A stretch of DNA of 64,000 nucleotides from PoT sp049331405 (GCF_049331405.1 NZ_CP186274.1:5766001-5830000); one strand, 5' to 3'; positions 36,200 to 45,149 are shown, counted from the stretch's first letter. The notes: generated by a model not told the origin, from the letters alone. Program-made: numbers and translations.

Positions 36200-36982
36200 A
36201 TGAAACGGTTCCTCCTGTTCCTCCTGGTGGGTTTCCTCCTCACGGCCTGGATCCGGTCGCAATCCGACTCACGGGCGACGGCCCCGCCCGTCCCCGTCTT
36301 CGTGATGGGCACGCCCGCGGTCCCCGAGCCGCCGGTCCCGCCGATGCCCCCGGTCCCCCCCATGTCGCCGGCGCCCGCCCTGGAGTCGGTCGATGACCTC
36401 CCGGTGCCGATCTATCCGGGCACCCGCGTAACCGAGGTCAGCTTCGATCCCCCCACGCCGGCCCACGAGACCGTGACGGGGGAGCCGGAGACGACCAGGC
36501 CGCAACCCGCGGCCGCGCGACCCTTCGGCGTCCAGAGCCTCGTCGGGCGGCTCTCGGCCGACCAGCAGCGGGCCCAGGCCGACGTCCGCAAGACGCTCGA
36601 CCATAAGGTGACCGAGTGGCTGCTGCCCGAGGTCCCGACCTCCTGGAACCCCCCGACACATCTCGTCGATCAGGTGGTCAAGCAGGTCCGGATCCGACCA
36701 GTCGCCAAGCCATACGGGACGCTCTATGAGGCGACCCTAGACGCCGACTTCGCCCCCGACCGTCGGCTCCCATTCTTCGAGGCGTATCAACGGGATCTTG
36801 TCCAGCACAGGATGACCGTGCTGGGGGGCATCTTCGCCTTCGTCCTGATCTGCCTCGCCGCGCTGGCGGGCTACATCCGGGCCGACGAGGCGACGAAAGG
36901 CTACTACACCAATGGCCTCCGGATCGCGTCGGCCGCGGGCGTCGGGGCGGCGGGCGTCGTCCTCTACCAGTTCCTCACCTAG
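36200..36982 (+). CDS. proline-rich membrane protein, function unknown
   Basis: A 260-residue protein. The N-terminal hydrophobic segment RFLLFLLVGFLLTAWI is followed by a Pro-rich region with PPVPPMPPVPPM, then a soluble stretch (about 100-205). Near the C-terminus two hydrophobic segments (MTVLGGIFAFVLICLAALAG and IASAAGVGAAGVVLYQFL) complete it. No family recognised. It probably belongs to the FHA/kinase unit upstream. GGATCGG lies about 7 bases before the ATG. Confidence 0.75.
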   Translation: MKRFLLFLLVGFLLTAWIRSQSDSRATAPPVPVFVMGTPAVPEPPVPPMPPVPPMSPAPALESVDDLPVPIYPGTRVTEVSFDPPTPAHETVTGEPETTRPQPAAARPFGVQSLVGRLSADQQRAQADVRKTLDHKVTEWLLPEVPTSWNPPTHLVDQVVKQVRIRPVAKPYGTLYEATLDADFAPDRRLPFFEAYQRDLVQHRMTVLGGIFAFVLICLAALAGYIRADEATKGYYTNGLRIASAAGVGAAGVVLYQFLT

Positions 36983-36998
36983 TCCGGACGAAACTCCC

Positions 36999-37018
36999 TC
37001 CCTCCGTCAAAGGAGGGA
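36999..37018 (+). terminator. possible terminator hairpin
   Basis: TCCCTCC (36999-37005) pairs with GGAGGGA (37012-37018) across a 6-base loop, 16 bases after the preceding stop. The stem is short and there is no U-tract. Confidence 0.35.
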
Positions 37019-37221
37019 CGGGCCTCTTAAGGCAGCCCTCGGCCCCTTCAGATCCCGGGGCCTTCCCTCTCGGGCTGCCTCCGTCAGAGGGTGCCGACAC
37101 CCTCCTTATCATCTAAAAAAATCGAAATCTAGGTAACTTTGAGCGGGATGGAGTCGGTTCTCCATCCTCGGCGTGGAAGTAGCACCCACAACTTTCAACT
37201 TTAGAGGAAGAGAGGCCGACC

Positions 37222-37686
37222 ATGTCCCCATTCGGAGCCCTGCTGACGGTCATCTTCGTGATCGGCGTCCCCGCCTTGATCCTTGGATTCGTACGCATGC
37301 TCAACCCGCCGCCGGCGCAGGGGGAGTGGCCGGGTCACTGGCAGATCTCCATCCGTGGCCGGCATCTCGTGGTGGGGATGGTCCTACTCCTCTTACTCGC
37401 CTGGCTGTCAGACCCCAGGGAGATGACGGTGGCACTCTTCCTCGCGGCCTTCCTGGTCGTGGGCTACTACATCTACTCCTGGCAGAAAGAGTTCCTCTTC
37501 CTGATGGGCCTGAGCGACGACCAGCTCCCCGGGCGCCACGACAAGCTCATCTGGGCATTCGCGTTGATCGCGCTTGGGCCGATCGGCCTCTGGGTCTTCC
37601 GCTCGTACCACCTGGCGAACTGGCCCGAGCACGCACGCCAGGCGGGCCGGATGCCCGGCAAGCCGGCGCCCGACCACTTCTCCTGA
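37222..37686 (+). CDS. small integral membrane protein, function unknown
   Basis: A 154-residue protein with four hydrophobic segments: LLTVIFVIGVPALILGFV, LVVGMVLLLLLAWL, MTVALFLAAFLVVGYYIY and LIWAFALIALGPIGLWVF. The loops are short and the C-terminal tail is basic. I do not recognise a family. GAGAGG lies 8 bases before the ATG. It is followed at 116 bases by a sigma-factor gene on the same strand. Confidence 0.7.
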   Translation: MSPFGALLTVIFVIGVPALILGFVRMLNPPPAQGEWPGHWQISIRGRHLVVGMVLLLLLAWLSDPREMTVALFLAAFLVVGYYIYSWQKEFLFLMGLSDDQLPGRHDKLIWAFALIALGPIGLWVFRSYHLANWPEHARQAGRMPGKPAPDHFS

Positions 37687-37802
37687 AGATCGAGAGCGCG
37701 TAGGCAAAGGCCCTCGGGCGCGTTTACAATTGGGGTGAGATCGACGCGCCCGGCGATTCTCCCCGTCCTCTTTCCCTCTGTTTTGAAGGCGAGCCGAATC
37801 GA

Positions 37803-38432
37803 ATGGCCACCACCGACGCCGAGGCATTGCTGGTCCGGCAGGTGCGCGCGGGCGACGCCACGGCCTGGCAGCAGTTGATCGAGCGTTACGAAGGGCGGTT
37901 GCTCGCCTTCGTCGACAGCCGCTTGCGAGACCGGAGCGCGAGCGAGGACGTGGTGCAGGAGACCTTCGTCGGCTTCCTGACGAGCCTCCCCCACTACGAT
38001 GAGAAGCGGGACATGGAGGCCTACCTCTTCTCGATCGCCGCCCACAAGCTGACCGACCACCTTCGCAAGCAGGGGCGACGGCCGATCGACCAGTTCGGCT
38101 CCGACGACCACGGCCGCCCGCTCGACGAGGTCCCCGGCGACGGCAGGCCCGCCTCGAGCATCGCCCGGAGCGACGAGCGGCGCAAGGCCGAGGAGCGGCT
38201 CCTGACCGAGGCGATCGGCCAGCTCGTCCGCGAGTGGCTCGCCCGGGGCGACTACGACCGGCTCCGCTGCCTGGAGCTCCTGATCGTCAAAGGCTGGGCG
38301 AACAAGGACGTCGCCAAGTTCCTGAACCTGACCGAGCAGGCCGTGGCCAGTTACAAGTTCCAGACGGTCGGCCGGCTCAAGGAGATGGCCCGACGCGCCG
38401 GTCTGAGTCTCGACGAGCTGGGCGGAGGTTAA
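37803..38432 (+). CDS. ECF-type RNA polymerase sigma factor
   Basis: A 209-residue sigma factor. Region 2 includes LIERYEGRLLAFVDSRLRD, SEDVVQETFVGFLTSL and YLFSIAAHKLTDHLRKQGR. Region 4 ends with GWANKDVAKFLNLTEQAVAS followed by YKFQTVGRLKEM, a helix-turn-helix. The linker between them is longer than usual. The next gene, 7 bases downstream, encodes a zinc-finger protein that looks like its anti-sigma factor. Confidence 0.88.
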   Translation: MATTDAEALLVRQVRAGDATAWQQLIERYEGRLLAFVDSRLRDRSASEDVVQETFVGFLTSLPHYDEKRDMEAYLFSIAAHKLTDHLRKQGRRPIDQFGSDDHGRPLDEVPGDGRPASSIARSDERRKAEERLLTEAIGQLVREWLARGDYDRLRCLELLIVKGWANKDVAKFLNLTEQAVASYKFQTVGRLKEMARRAGLSLDELGGG

Positions 38433-38439
38433 TCCGAGC

Positions 38440-38877
38440 ATGGGCGGGTCGCACGAACCGACGACGACGATCAACGAAGAGACGCTCCGGGCCTACCTGG
38501 CCGACGCCCTCCCCCCCGAGGCCATGGCCCGGGTCGAGAAGGCCCTGCGCGACTCGTCCGAGCTGCGCTCCATGCTCGAGGACGTCCGGCAGAACCGCGC
38601 CGACGCCGGCCTCCACACACTGGGCGCCATCTGGCGCCGGCAACGCCTGACCTGCCCCTCCCGCGTCCAGCTCGGCAGCTACCTGCTCGACGCCCTCGAC
38701 CCCGACCTCAGCGACTACCTGACCTTCCACCTCGAGGTCGTCGAGTGCCCCTTCTGCCAGGCGAACCTCGCCGACCTCAAGGCCAAGACCAGCCAGCCCT
38801 CCTCGGCGACCAAGAACCGGCACAACCGCATCCTCCGCTCGAGCCAGCACCTCCTCGGCGAGGACGGCCGGTCGTAA
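38440..38877 (+). CDS. soluble zinc-finger (ZAS-type) putative anti-sigma factor
   Basis: A 145-residue protein without a membrane segment. The N-terminal helical part (ETLRAYLADALPPEAMARVE) resembles anti-sigma zinc-finger proteins. A zinc site is suggested by the Cys in LTCPSRVQLG together with FHLEVVECPFCQANLADL, which contains His-x4-Cys-x2-Cys. The tail is basic. It starts 7 bases after the sigma gene stop, the usual arrangement for a sigma/anti-sigma pair. The inhibitory role is inferred from position and motif. Confidence 0.75.
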   Translation: MGGSHEPTTTINEETLRAYLADALPPEAMARVEKALRDSSELRSMLEDVRQNRADAGLHTLGAIWRRQRLTCPSRVQLGSYLLDALDPDLSDYLTFHLEVVECPFCQANLADLKAKTSQPSSATKNRHNRILRSSQHLLGEDGRS

Positions 38878-38994
38878 AGCCGGGCTAATCCGAGGTTCTA
38901 CCGGCGACACAGCCCCCGCCGTTGGCGTCGCTCATGCATGTCGATACATCCCTGCCATGCCGGGGCGTCGTTAGGCTGCGTGCCTTCGGTTCCG

Positions 38995-39258
38995 CTATGG
39001 CCGCCGCTCGCTGTCCGCTCGCAGCTTGGCGAGGGCCAATGTGTTGCGCGACTTCTGGATGTCCACGCCGCCATAGTTCCGCTTCAGGCTGCCGACCTTC
39101 GAGGTCCGCTCATGCTGGGCGGTCATGACAAATTCTCCCCCATACTTCTGGATCTGCCGGGCATGCTCGGCGCAGAGCCGGGTCTCGGGCATGGCCTCGA
39201 TGCGCTCGGGCTCGATCAGCGTCTTGCAGATTTCGCAGGGCCTGGTTTTCAGCGACAT
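38995..39258 (-). CDS. TraR/DksA-type zinc-finger protein
   Basis: An 87-residue protein. RPCEICKTLIEPERIEAMP followed by TRLCAEHARQIQKYGGEF matches the C-terminal zinc finger of DksA/TraR proteins (CxxC, about 18 residues, CxxC), except that the last ligand is His (CAEH). The long coiled coil of DksA is absent; a basic tail of about 40 residues follows instead. It could bind RNA polymerase like TraR or be a stand-alone finger. The ATG at 39258 has AAAGGA about 9 bases upstream; a GTG two codons earlier is possible. It is convergent with the anti-sigma gene. Confidence 0.78.
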   Translation of the reverse strand: MSLKTRPCEICKTLIEPERIEAMPETRLCAEHARQIQKYGGEFVMTAQHERTSKVGSLKRNYGGVDIQKSRNTLALAKLRADSERRP

Positions 39259-39494
39259 GATCACAAGTCCTTTCTTTCGTGATTGGGATGAAGCTTTGAA
39301 CCAATGACGTTATCGCGGGCTCCTCGACTGACCCTCTCACCTCCCTTTCCTCGCTTGGCGCGGCGCGCAAGCGAAGACCCCTGCCTTGCGACTGCTCGCA
39401 GGGCCGGGGTCATGTCGTCTGAGGATCTCTTTCTCTGATCGTCAACACTATTTATGCAGACACTTCTCCAATGTCAAGTGTGAATTGGCGAAGG

Positions 39495-40784
39495 TCAGCG
39501 ATGGGCGCCGAGGTATTCGGCGAGCGTGGGGGGCTTCGCGGCCTCGGGGAGCCGGCGGATGGCCTCGAGGCTGATGGCGTCCTCGGGCTCGGCCTTGAGC
39601 ACGAGCCGATGCCAGGCGAGGGCCTCGTCCTCGCGGCCCATGCGCTCGCGGAGGTCGGCGAGGCGCTGGTAGATGGTCACTCGGGGGACCGATCCGAAGG
39701 CGGGGTCGGTGTTGACCGTCTCGAAGAGGGGGAAGGCCTCCTCGCGGGCGGCCTCCATCGCCTTGACCCTGGGGTCGAAGCGCTCGGCCTCCTCGACCCG
39801 CCCCGCCGCCCTCAGCATCCGGCTCAGCTTGTAGAGCACGGGCGCGTCGGACGGGTCTCGCTGCCAGGCGAGGAGGAAGGCGTCGGCGGCCGCAGGCCAG
39901 TCGCGCTTGTTCTGCGCGACGACGCCGCGATGCCGCTCGAAGCGAGGATCTTTCGACATCGCCTGCGGGAGCCGGCCCAGGGTCATCGTCAGCTCGTCGA
40001 ACTGGAAGGCTTCGGCGAGGCCGGTCAGGAGCGCATCCCAGGCCTCGGGATAATTGCCGAAGCGATCGATCAACGGGCGGAGGACCTTGAGCCCCTGCTC
40101 GGGCCGGCTATGGCGGATCCAGGCGAGACCGAGAGCCGCGGTCGAGTGCAGATCCTCGGGGTGCTCGCGGACGACCGGCTCCAGAGTCGTGATCACCGAG
40201 TCGGCCGAGAGCGGCTGGGCGTCCTGGCGGAGCAGTTCCAAAAGGAGCTGCACGCGGTCGCGAGGGTCCGGCTCGGAGGCATGGAGCGCCAGGCCGAGCT
40301 TGTGGGCCTCTTCCCGTCGCCCCTGGACGTAATAAAGCCCGAGCACGGCCCAGCCGGCCTCGGGGACGAGCGGATCGAGCCGGAGGGCCTCGATCCAGGC
40401 GGCCTCGGCCTTGTCGTAGCGGGAGAGGGCGGAGAACGCCTTCCCCTCGTTGAGCCGGATGACCGCCGTCATCGCCGGGTTGAGGGGCCTGATCTTCGCC
40501 AGACTCTCCAGGGCCAGGTCCGGATCCTGGTCCTCGCGGTCGAGCGCGACCTGGGCCCGCAGCATGTTGCCCCGGATGTTGTTCGGATCCGACTTCAGGA
40601 ACTCATGGAGCCGTCGCTCGACCGCGTCGAAGTTCCTCGCCTTGAGCAGGGGCTCGAGGCCGTCCAGGGTCGGGGCCGGGCGCCTCGTCCGGGCGAAGAC
40701 GAACGCCAGGATCCAGGCGCCTAGCACGATCACGATCAGGGTCGTGATGATCGGCAGCCGGGGCTTCACCTTGAGGACCGTCAT
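39495..40784 (-). CDS. membrane-anchored TPR protein
   Basis: A 429-residue protein. The N-terminal anchor LPIITTLIVIVLGAWILAFVF (about 10-30) is followed by tetratricopeptide-like repeats, for example NFDAVERRLHEFLKSDPNN, RYDKAEAAWIEALRLDPLVP, DWPAAADAFLLAWQRDPSDA and MGREDEALAWHRLVLKAEPE. It is presumably a periplasmic scaffold. Its ATG overlaps the stop of the upstream TPR gene by four bases (ATGA), and the pair sits directly behind a pseudopilin gene. Confidence 0.85.
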   Translation of the reverse strand: MTVLKVKPRLPIITTLIVIVLGAWILAFVFARTRRPAPTLDGLEPLLKARNFDAVERRLHEFLKSDPNNIRGNMLRAQVALDREDQDPDLALESLAKIRPLNPAMTAVIRLNEGKAFSALSRYDKAEAAWIEALRLDPLVPEAGWAVLGLYYVQGRREEAHKLGLALHASEPDPRDRVQLLLELLRQDAQPLSADSVITTLEPVVREHPEDLHSTAALGLAWIRHSRPEQGLKVLRPLIDRFGNYPEAWDALLTGLAEAFQFDELTMTLGRLPQAMSKDPRFERHRGVVAQNKRDWPAAADAFLLAWQRDPSDAPVLYKLSRMLRAAGRVEEAERFDPRVKAMEAAREEAFPLFETVNTDPAFGSVPRVTIYQRLADLRERMGREDEALAWHRLVLKAEPEDAISLEAIRRLPEAAKPPTLAEYLGAHR

Positions 40785-41977
40785 CGCGACGCCCCTTTCG
40801 CACGGGAACCCGGGGAGGCCGTGCGGACGTCGACGGCGGGCTCGACCGGCATTTCTCCCATGCCCCCCCTCGGCGGCTTCAACCGTCGCAGCTCCTCGGC
40901 GCGTTGCTGATAGCGAACGGCCTCGGCCGTCTTGCCGAGCTGGCGATAGGCCAGACTCAGGCTATACACCGGCTCGACCATCTCGGGGGAGCGCTCGGCG
41001 GCCGGCTCGAGCATCCGGATCGCCTCGTCCCACTTCCCCCGCTTCATGGCGAGGCGAGCGAGTTCGAGCCAGGCCTCGACGTTGCCGGGATCCCAGGCCA
41101 CCGCCTGCCGCCAGCAGCGCTCCGCCTCGACGGGGTTCCCGTCCATGTGGTACGTCAGGCCGAGGACCTCCATCAGGCCGGCGTCGTCGGTGTTGGCGAG
41201 GACCTTCTGCAAATAGGCGCGGGCCTCGCCGGCTCGGCCCAGGCCGATGAGGTCGAGGGCGAAGTTGTTCCAGAAGAGCGGGCGCGGCAGGGGCATGTCG
41301 ACGAGTTCGGGGTCGAGCTGCAGGACCCGCTCGAACGAGGCGACGGCCTGGGTGTAATGCTTCGACTCGTGGTGCCCGATCCCCGCCATCGTGTACCCGG
41401 CGACCGCCTCCGAGGGGATTCGGGAGAGACGGTCCGCCAGCTCGAGCACGAGCGGCCAGCGCTTCTCCGACATCCGGATGGCGGCGAGCCGCTTCAGGGC
41501 GAGGGCATCGGCGGGCCGGAGCTTGAGGATCTCTTCATAGACCTCGGCCGCGCGCCCCGGTTGGTCCGTGTTGACGAATCCATAGGCACGAGCCTGGAGG
41601 TCGTCGGGGTCGAGCGGCCCGGCGTGCTTGTAGTGTTCCTCGGCCGCGGGCGAGCGGCCCAGTCGGCTGAGGCTGCGAGCCGCCAGCAGCGAGGCCCGGC
41701 GGTCGGTCGGCCAGTTTTTGAGGTGCTCCCGCGCCGACTTCAGTGCGGCTCGATAGTCCTGACGGTCGTAGGCGGCCTGGGCCTGCCCCCAGGGATCGAA
41801 CCGCGTGGCGAGCCAGGCCGCGGCGGAGAGGCCCCCAGCCATCGAAATGGCGAGCACCGGCCAGAGAACCGGGCGCCAGGAACGACGCGGCCGAGTCGCC
41901 GGCCGTCGCGGGCCAGGACTCGGCGCGGGGATCGTCGACGGGCCTCGGTCGCGGGAACTTCGGGGAACCCTCTCCAC
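40781..41977 (-). CDS. membrane-anchored TPR protein (GTG start)
   Basis: A protein of about 398 residues. A basic/Pro-rich leader is followed by one hydrophobic segment (WPVLAISMAGGLSAAAWLA, about 36-54) and many TPR units such as DYRAALKSAREHLKNWPTD, KHYTQAVASFERVLQLDPEL, NPVEAERCWRQAVAWDPGN and KWDEAIRMLEPAAERSPEM. The GTG at 41977 is chosen because it lies just after the pseudopilin stop (42016) and has AAAGG nearby. The frame is open far upstream but antisense-like in composition. It is coupled to the next TPR gene by an ATGA overlap. Confidence 0.82.
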   Translation of the reverse strand: MERVPRSSRDRGPSTIPAPSPGPRRPATRPRRSWRPVLWPVLAISMAGGLSAAAWLATRFDPWGQAQAAYDRQDYRAALKSAREHLKNWPTDRRASLLAARSLSRLGRSPAAEEHYKHAGPLDPDDLQARAYGFVNTDQPGRAAEVYEEILKLRPADALALKRLAAIRMSEKRWPLVLELADRLSRIPSEAVAGYTMAGIGHHESKHYTQAVASFERVLQLDPELVDMPLPRPLFWNNFALDLIGLGRAGEARAYLQKVLANTDDAGLMEVLGLTYHMDGNPVEAERCWRQAVAWDPGNVEAWLELARLAMKRGKWDEAIRMLEPAAERSPEMVEPVYSLSLAYRQLGKTAEAVRYQQRAEELRRLKPPRGGMGEMPVEPAVDVRTASPGSRAKGASR

Positions 41978-42015
41978 GTGAGGCCCTTTCTCGAGTCTGG
42001 TGGCGCGTCCTTCGA

Positions 42016-43158
42016 TCAGAACGCGTCCGAGCTGACGACTTCTCCCCCCTTTGGAGTGGCGATCGCATACCAGGGGAGGAAGTTCACCGAGTTCTTCACG
42101 AACCGGACCGAGCCGTCCATGAAGAGCACGTTCACGCCGCCCGGGTGCAGCGAGCTGGCGGCGACCATCGTCTGCGTGGCGCCCGCGTAATCCTGGTCGC
42201 TCGAGACGCCGGGGAAACTGTTGACCCCCGTCCAGTAGCACGAGCGACGATTCGGCGTCTGGGTGTGCGAGTAGATGTTATGCCCGCCGGAGAGGGCGAA
42301 TTCTCCCTTCCACCAGTAGTCGTGCGCAAGCCCGTTCTGCTGGCAGTCCTGGGCGGCGAGCCAGTCGGCCGGCATCGCCGGGGAGCCCTGACCAATATAC
42401 TTGTTCCAGGCCGGGCCGGCGTAGATCATTCCCAGGCCGTCCTTCTCGATGCCCTCGGAGCTCTGGACCGACTCGCTCATGATGACCGTGTTGCTGGTCC
42501 CGTCGGTGAAGGTGGCGAGCGTGATGGTGCTGCCGGCGCAGGGGCCGTTGAGGCTGTTCTGGTCGAGCGCGCCCGGCGTATAGGTCGGGCCGTTGACCGT
42601 CCCGCCGTTGAGGAACCGCGACAGGCCGACGTTCCAGTAGTAGTCGGTCGTGGAGATCAGGCGGCGGTCGCCGTTGATGAAGAAGCGGTTGTTGCCGCCG
42701 TTGTTGGCGTCGGACGGGCAGAGGAAGGCCTTCACATAGGTGATGTTGGCGGTCGCGTTGCTGCGGCCCCAGTCGCCCGACCAGACTTCCTCGTCCATCG
42801 GCGCGGCGTTCCACGAGCCGCCGCCGTGCCAGACGCCCCGGACGCCGTAGTTGAAGTTGATCGAGTTGTAGACGGACGTCTGCTCGAGGAACGGCAGGAT
42901 GCGGCAGAGCACCCCCTGGTCCTGGTAGTTCTGCGTCTGCGAGGCGATCGCGTTGGGCGGGATCGCGTCGTTGGTGCTCACGTAGTTGTGAACAGCCAGG
43001 CCGATCTGCTTCAGGTTGTTGACACACTGAGAACGCCGGGCGGCCTCGCGCGCCGACTGCACCGCGGGCAACAGCAGGGCGATCAAGACTGCGATGATGG
43101 CGATGACCACCAGCAGCTCGATCAGGGTGAAACCTCGAGAACTGCGCTCGACTTTCAC
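42016..43158 (-). CDS. DUF1559 pseudopilin-like protein (type II secretion/prepilin N-terminus)
   Basis: A 380-residue protein of the large planctomycete DUF1559 family. The N-terminal prepilin signal is RGFTLIELLVVIAIIAVLIA, and the family continuation PAVQSAREAARRSQCVNNL follows; prepilin peptidase would cleave before Phe. A long soluble domain ends with LHPGGVNVLFMDGSVRFVKN, the typical H-x-G-G-x-N-x-x-x-x-D-G motif. The start is GTG at 43158, which places the usual short basic peptide before the cleavage site. It is first gene of an apparent unit with two TPR proteins 38 bases downstream. Confidence 0.93.
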   Translation of the reverse strand: MKVERSSRGFTLIELLVVIAIIAVLIALLLPAVQSAREAARRSQCVNNLKQIGLAVHNYVSTNDAIPPNAIASQTQNYQDQGVLCRILPFLEQTSVYNSINFNYGVRGVWHGGGSWNAAPMDEEVWSGDWGRSNATANITYVKAFLCPSDANNGGNNRFFINGDRRLISTTDYYWNVGLSRFLNGGTVNGPTYTPGALDQNSLNGPCAGSTITLATFTDGTSNTVIMSESVQSSEGIEKDGLGMIYAGPAWNKYIGQGSPAMPADWLAAQDCQQNGLAHDYWWKGEFALSGGHNIYSHTQTPNRRSCYWTGVNSFPGVSSDQDYAGATQTMVAASSLHPGGVNVLFMDGSVRFVKNSVNFLPWYAIATPKGGEVVSSDAF

Positions 43159-43346
43159 GACGACGGACTCCCGAAGAAGGACAGGAGGAATGAGCAACGA
43201 TAGATGCCGAAGGATCGATATTTCGGAAAAATCAGGATCAGCCCTCGTCCGGGGATGATTTAAGTAAGGACGAAGGCCGTCGCGTCGCAACTCACTGATT
43301 CGTACTTACCGAAGTCATTTCTTGGGCCTGGCGGGAAGCGTCGGCG

Positions 43347-43607
43347 TTATGACTTGGCCTTCTCTGCCTTCTCCGCCTTCGCCTTGGCTCGCTGCTCGAT
43401 CTTGCGCTCGATCGACGAGCGGGACCTCAGCCGCTCCCTTCGCTCCGAGACCTTCTCATTGGGGATTTCGGAGGGGATGCCGGCCTTGGTCTGCTTGAGG
43501 AATTCGCGCTCGTTGTCCTCGGCGAAGCAACCAAACGCCGCGATGGACGATCCCGCCACCAGCAGCACGCGAACCAACGAGCCGAGCCGCGATTTCCGGG
43601 TCTTCAT
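43347..43607 (-). CDS. small lipoprotein with charged helical tail
   Basis: An 86-residue protein: a basic start, then LVRVLLVAGSSIAAFGC with a lipobox cysteine at residue 27, then a strongly charged, probably helical tail ending in Lys/Ala/Glu repeats (EKAEKAKS). Function unknown. Located between the membrane protein gene and the pseudopilin gene on the same strand. Confidence 0.7.
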   Translation of the reverse strand: MKTRKSRLGSLVRVLLVAGSSIAAFGCFAEDNEREFLKQTKAGIPSEIPNEKVSERRERLRSRSSIERKIEQRAKAKAEKAEKAKS

Positions 43608-43664
43608 CGACGCACTCCAGATGTCAACCGATCTCGCAGAAACGAAGGATGGCGTGACGAATGA

Positions 43665-44240
43665 TCAATTCGGGGTCGGCGCGGGCGTGGGGGCCTCGAA
43701 GAGGACCTTCCCCGCCTTATCCGTGAGCTTGAGGCTCGGGGTCGAGTCGGGCGCGACGCTCAGGGAGATCCCCCCCTTGCCCCCCTCCCCCATCAGGTTC
43801 AGGACCGCCGCACCATCCTCCATCATCCGGAAGGTCCCGCGCGTCCCCGAGTGGTCGTAAAAGACCATGCCCGGGGTCCCGTTCCCTTCCGGCCAGACCT
43901 TGATGCCCATCCGATAGTTCTTCTGGAGATCCATGAAGATGAGGTTGGGGTTGCCGAACTTGTCGTCGTCGGCCAGGACGAGCCGATCCCCCTTGCGGTT
44001 GACCAGGCCGATCTCCCGGGCCTTGATCGACTTCGCGACCGCATCCCCTCCCCCGGCGATCGTCACGATGCCCCCCTGGACCAGGGCGTAACCGCCACCG
44101 ACCAGCCCGAGGACGAGGATCACCAGCAGGAACTGGAGCGCCTGGACCCGCTTCGAGAGTTGCTCCAGGCGCCTGGCCAGCCGCTCGGTCTCATCCCAGG
44201 TGGGGTCATCGGAAGGATTCTTGACTCCGGGCCTCTCCAT
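43665..44240 (-). CDS. single-pass membrane protein with beta-rich C-terminal domain, function unknown
   Basis: A 191-residue protein. A charged cytoplasmic helix (about 15-35) is followed by one transmembrane segment (ALQFLLVILVLGLVGGGYAL, about 34-54) and an exported region of short beta-type units (REIGLVNRKGDRLVLADDD, RMGIKVWPEGNGTPGMVFYD, GGISLSVAPDSTPSLKL). This pattern recurs in planctomycete proteins of unknown role. It is first gene of the minus-strand series running down to 39495. Confidence 0.75.
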   Translation of the reverse strand: MERPGVKNPSDDPTWDETERLARRLEQLSKRVQALQFLLVILVLGLVGGGYALVQGGIVTIAGGGDAVAKSIKAREIGLVNRKGDRLVLADDDKFGNPNLIFMDLQKNYRMGIKVWPEGNGTPGMVFYDHSGTRGTFRMMEDGAAVLNLMGEGGKGGISLSVAPDSTPSLKLTDKAGKVLFEAPTPAPTPN

Positions 44241-45084
44241 CCTCGATCTCCCGACAAGCGGTTGAGTTCTTCACAATGTCAGTCGATCAGGCGGCGCTTC
44301 GCGGGGATTCGGCATCCCGGGGCGACGCCACCTCCATGCATCCGCGTCGCGACTTCGAATCGACCCGATGAGCCCCGACGTCGTGGTCGGGCCCGTGATC
44401 GGGTGCCGTCGAGTCGCCTCACGCGACCGACTCAGCCCCCGGTGCTCGGCCCTCCGGTTCTTCCCCGAGGCGCCTCGCCTACCCTCGGACCGACATTCAC
44501 AGCAGGCCATCGCTATGAATCTTCCATCGAAGGAACCCCGTTCGGAGACTCCAGTTCTGATAACGATCTTTTTCGGATGATCAAATCGTTCAACAACGAT
44601 ATTCGTACGACCGCGACCGATCCCTGCCGACACCAACGGGCGCGAGGCGGACGACCTCGAGGCGCAACGACGGCCGGCGCAGTAGTCCCTTCGGACCTCG
44701 CAAGGCATCAAGCCTGATCGACGAATTTACAATCGTTAAGAACGGATCGAATGGCGAGCGAGAGAGCTGTGGGCCTGCGAGACTTGCGTGACTACCCTGC
44801 AGCACGATCGTCGGGTAGCAGAGGAGGAGCGTCCGTCGGCCGATTCGCTATTCCCGCTACCTTCTAAGAATGCGCCGAGTGTGACACGATTTTGATATTC
44901 GACATCATACCGAGGAGACACGTCCTACGAATCCACTCCCCATATTCGCCAACTTTCCTGAACGTACGCCGATCCCAAGGTTATGCTGATGGTCCGTTCC
45001 CATGCCATCAACCACGATGCGAATTGGCGGGGTGCCCCACTCAAACAAGCAAGACGCGTCCCCGAATTCATTAGATCGATAGTT
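44241..45084. other. AT-richer gene-free region, divergent between membrane protein and cytochrome genes
   Basis: No supported gene. Composition falls towards 44900-45160. It contains the upstream regions of both divergent genes; the palindrome and promoter candidate next to it are listed separately. Confidence 0.45.
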
Positions 45085-45149
45085 TTAAGATTCGATGATT
45101 ATTGCATCTTAAGAATTTCGGTTTACATACCTTGGTGTTATCTTATCCT
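45085..45149 (+). promoter_or_regulatory. candidate promoter with adjacent palindrome, heptaheme cytochrome gene
   Basis: TTAAGAT (45085-45091) and ATCTTAA (45106-45112) form a perfect 7-bp inverted repeat with a 14-base spacer. Ten bases later lies TTTACA (45122-45127), a 16-base spacer and TATCCT (45144-45149). The ATG follows 180 bases downstream. Confidence 0.35.
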
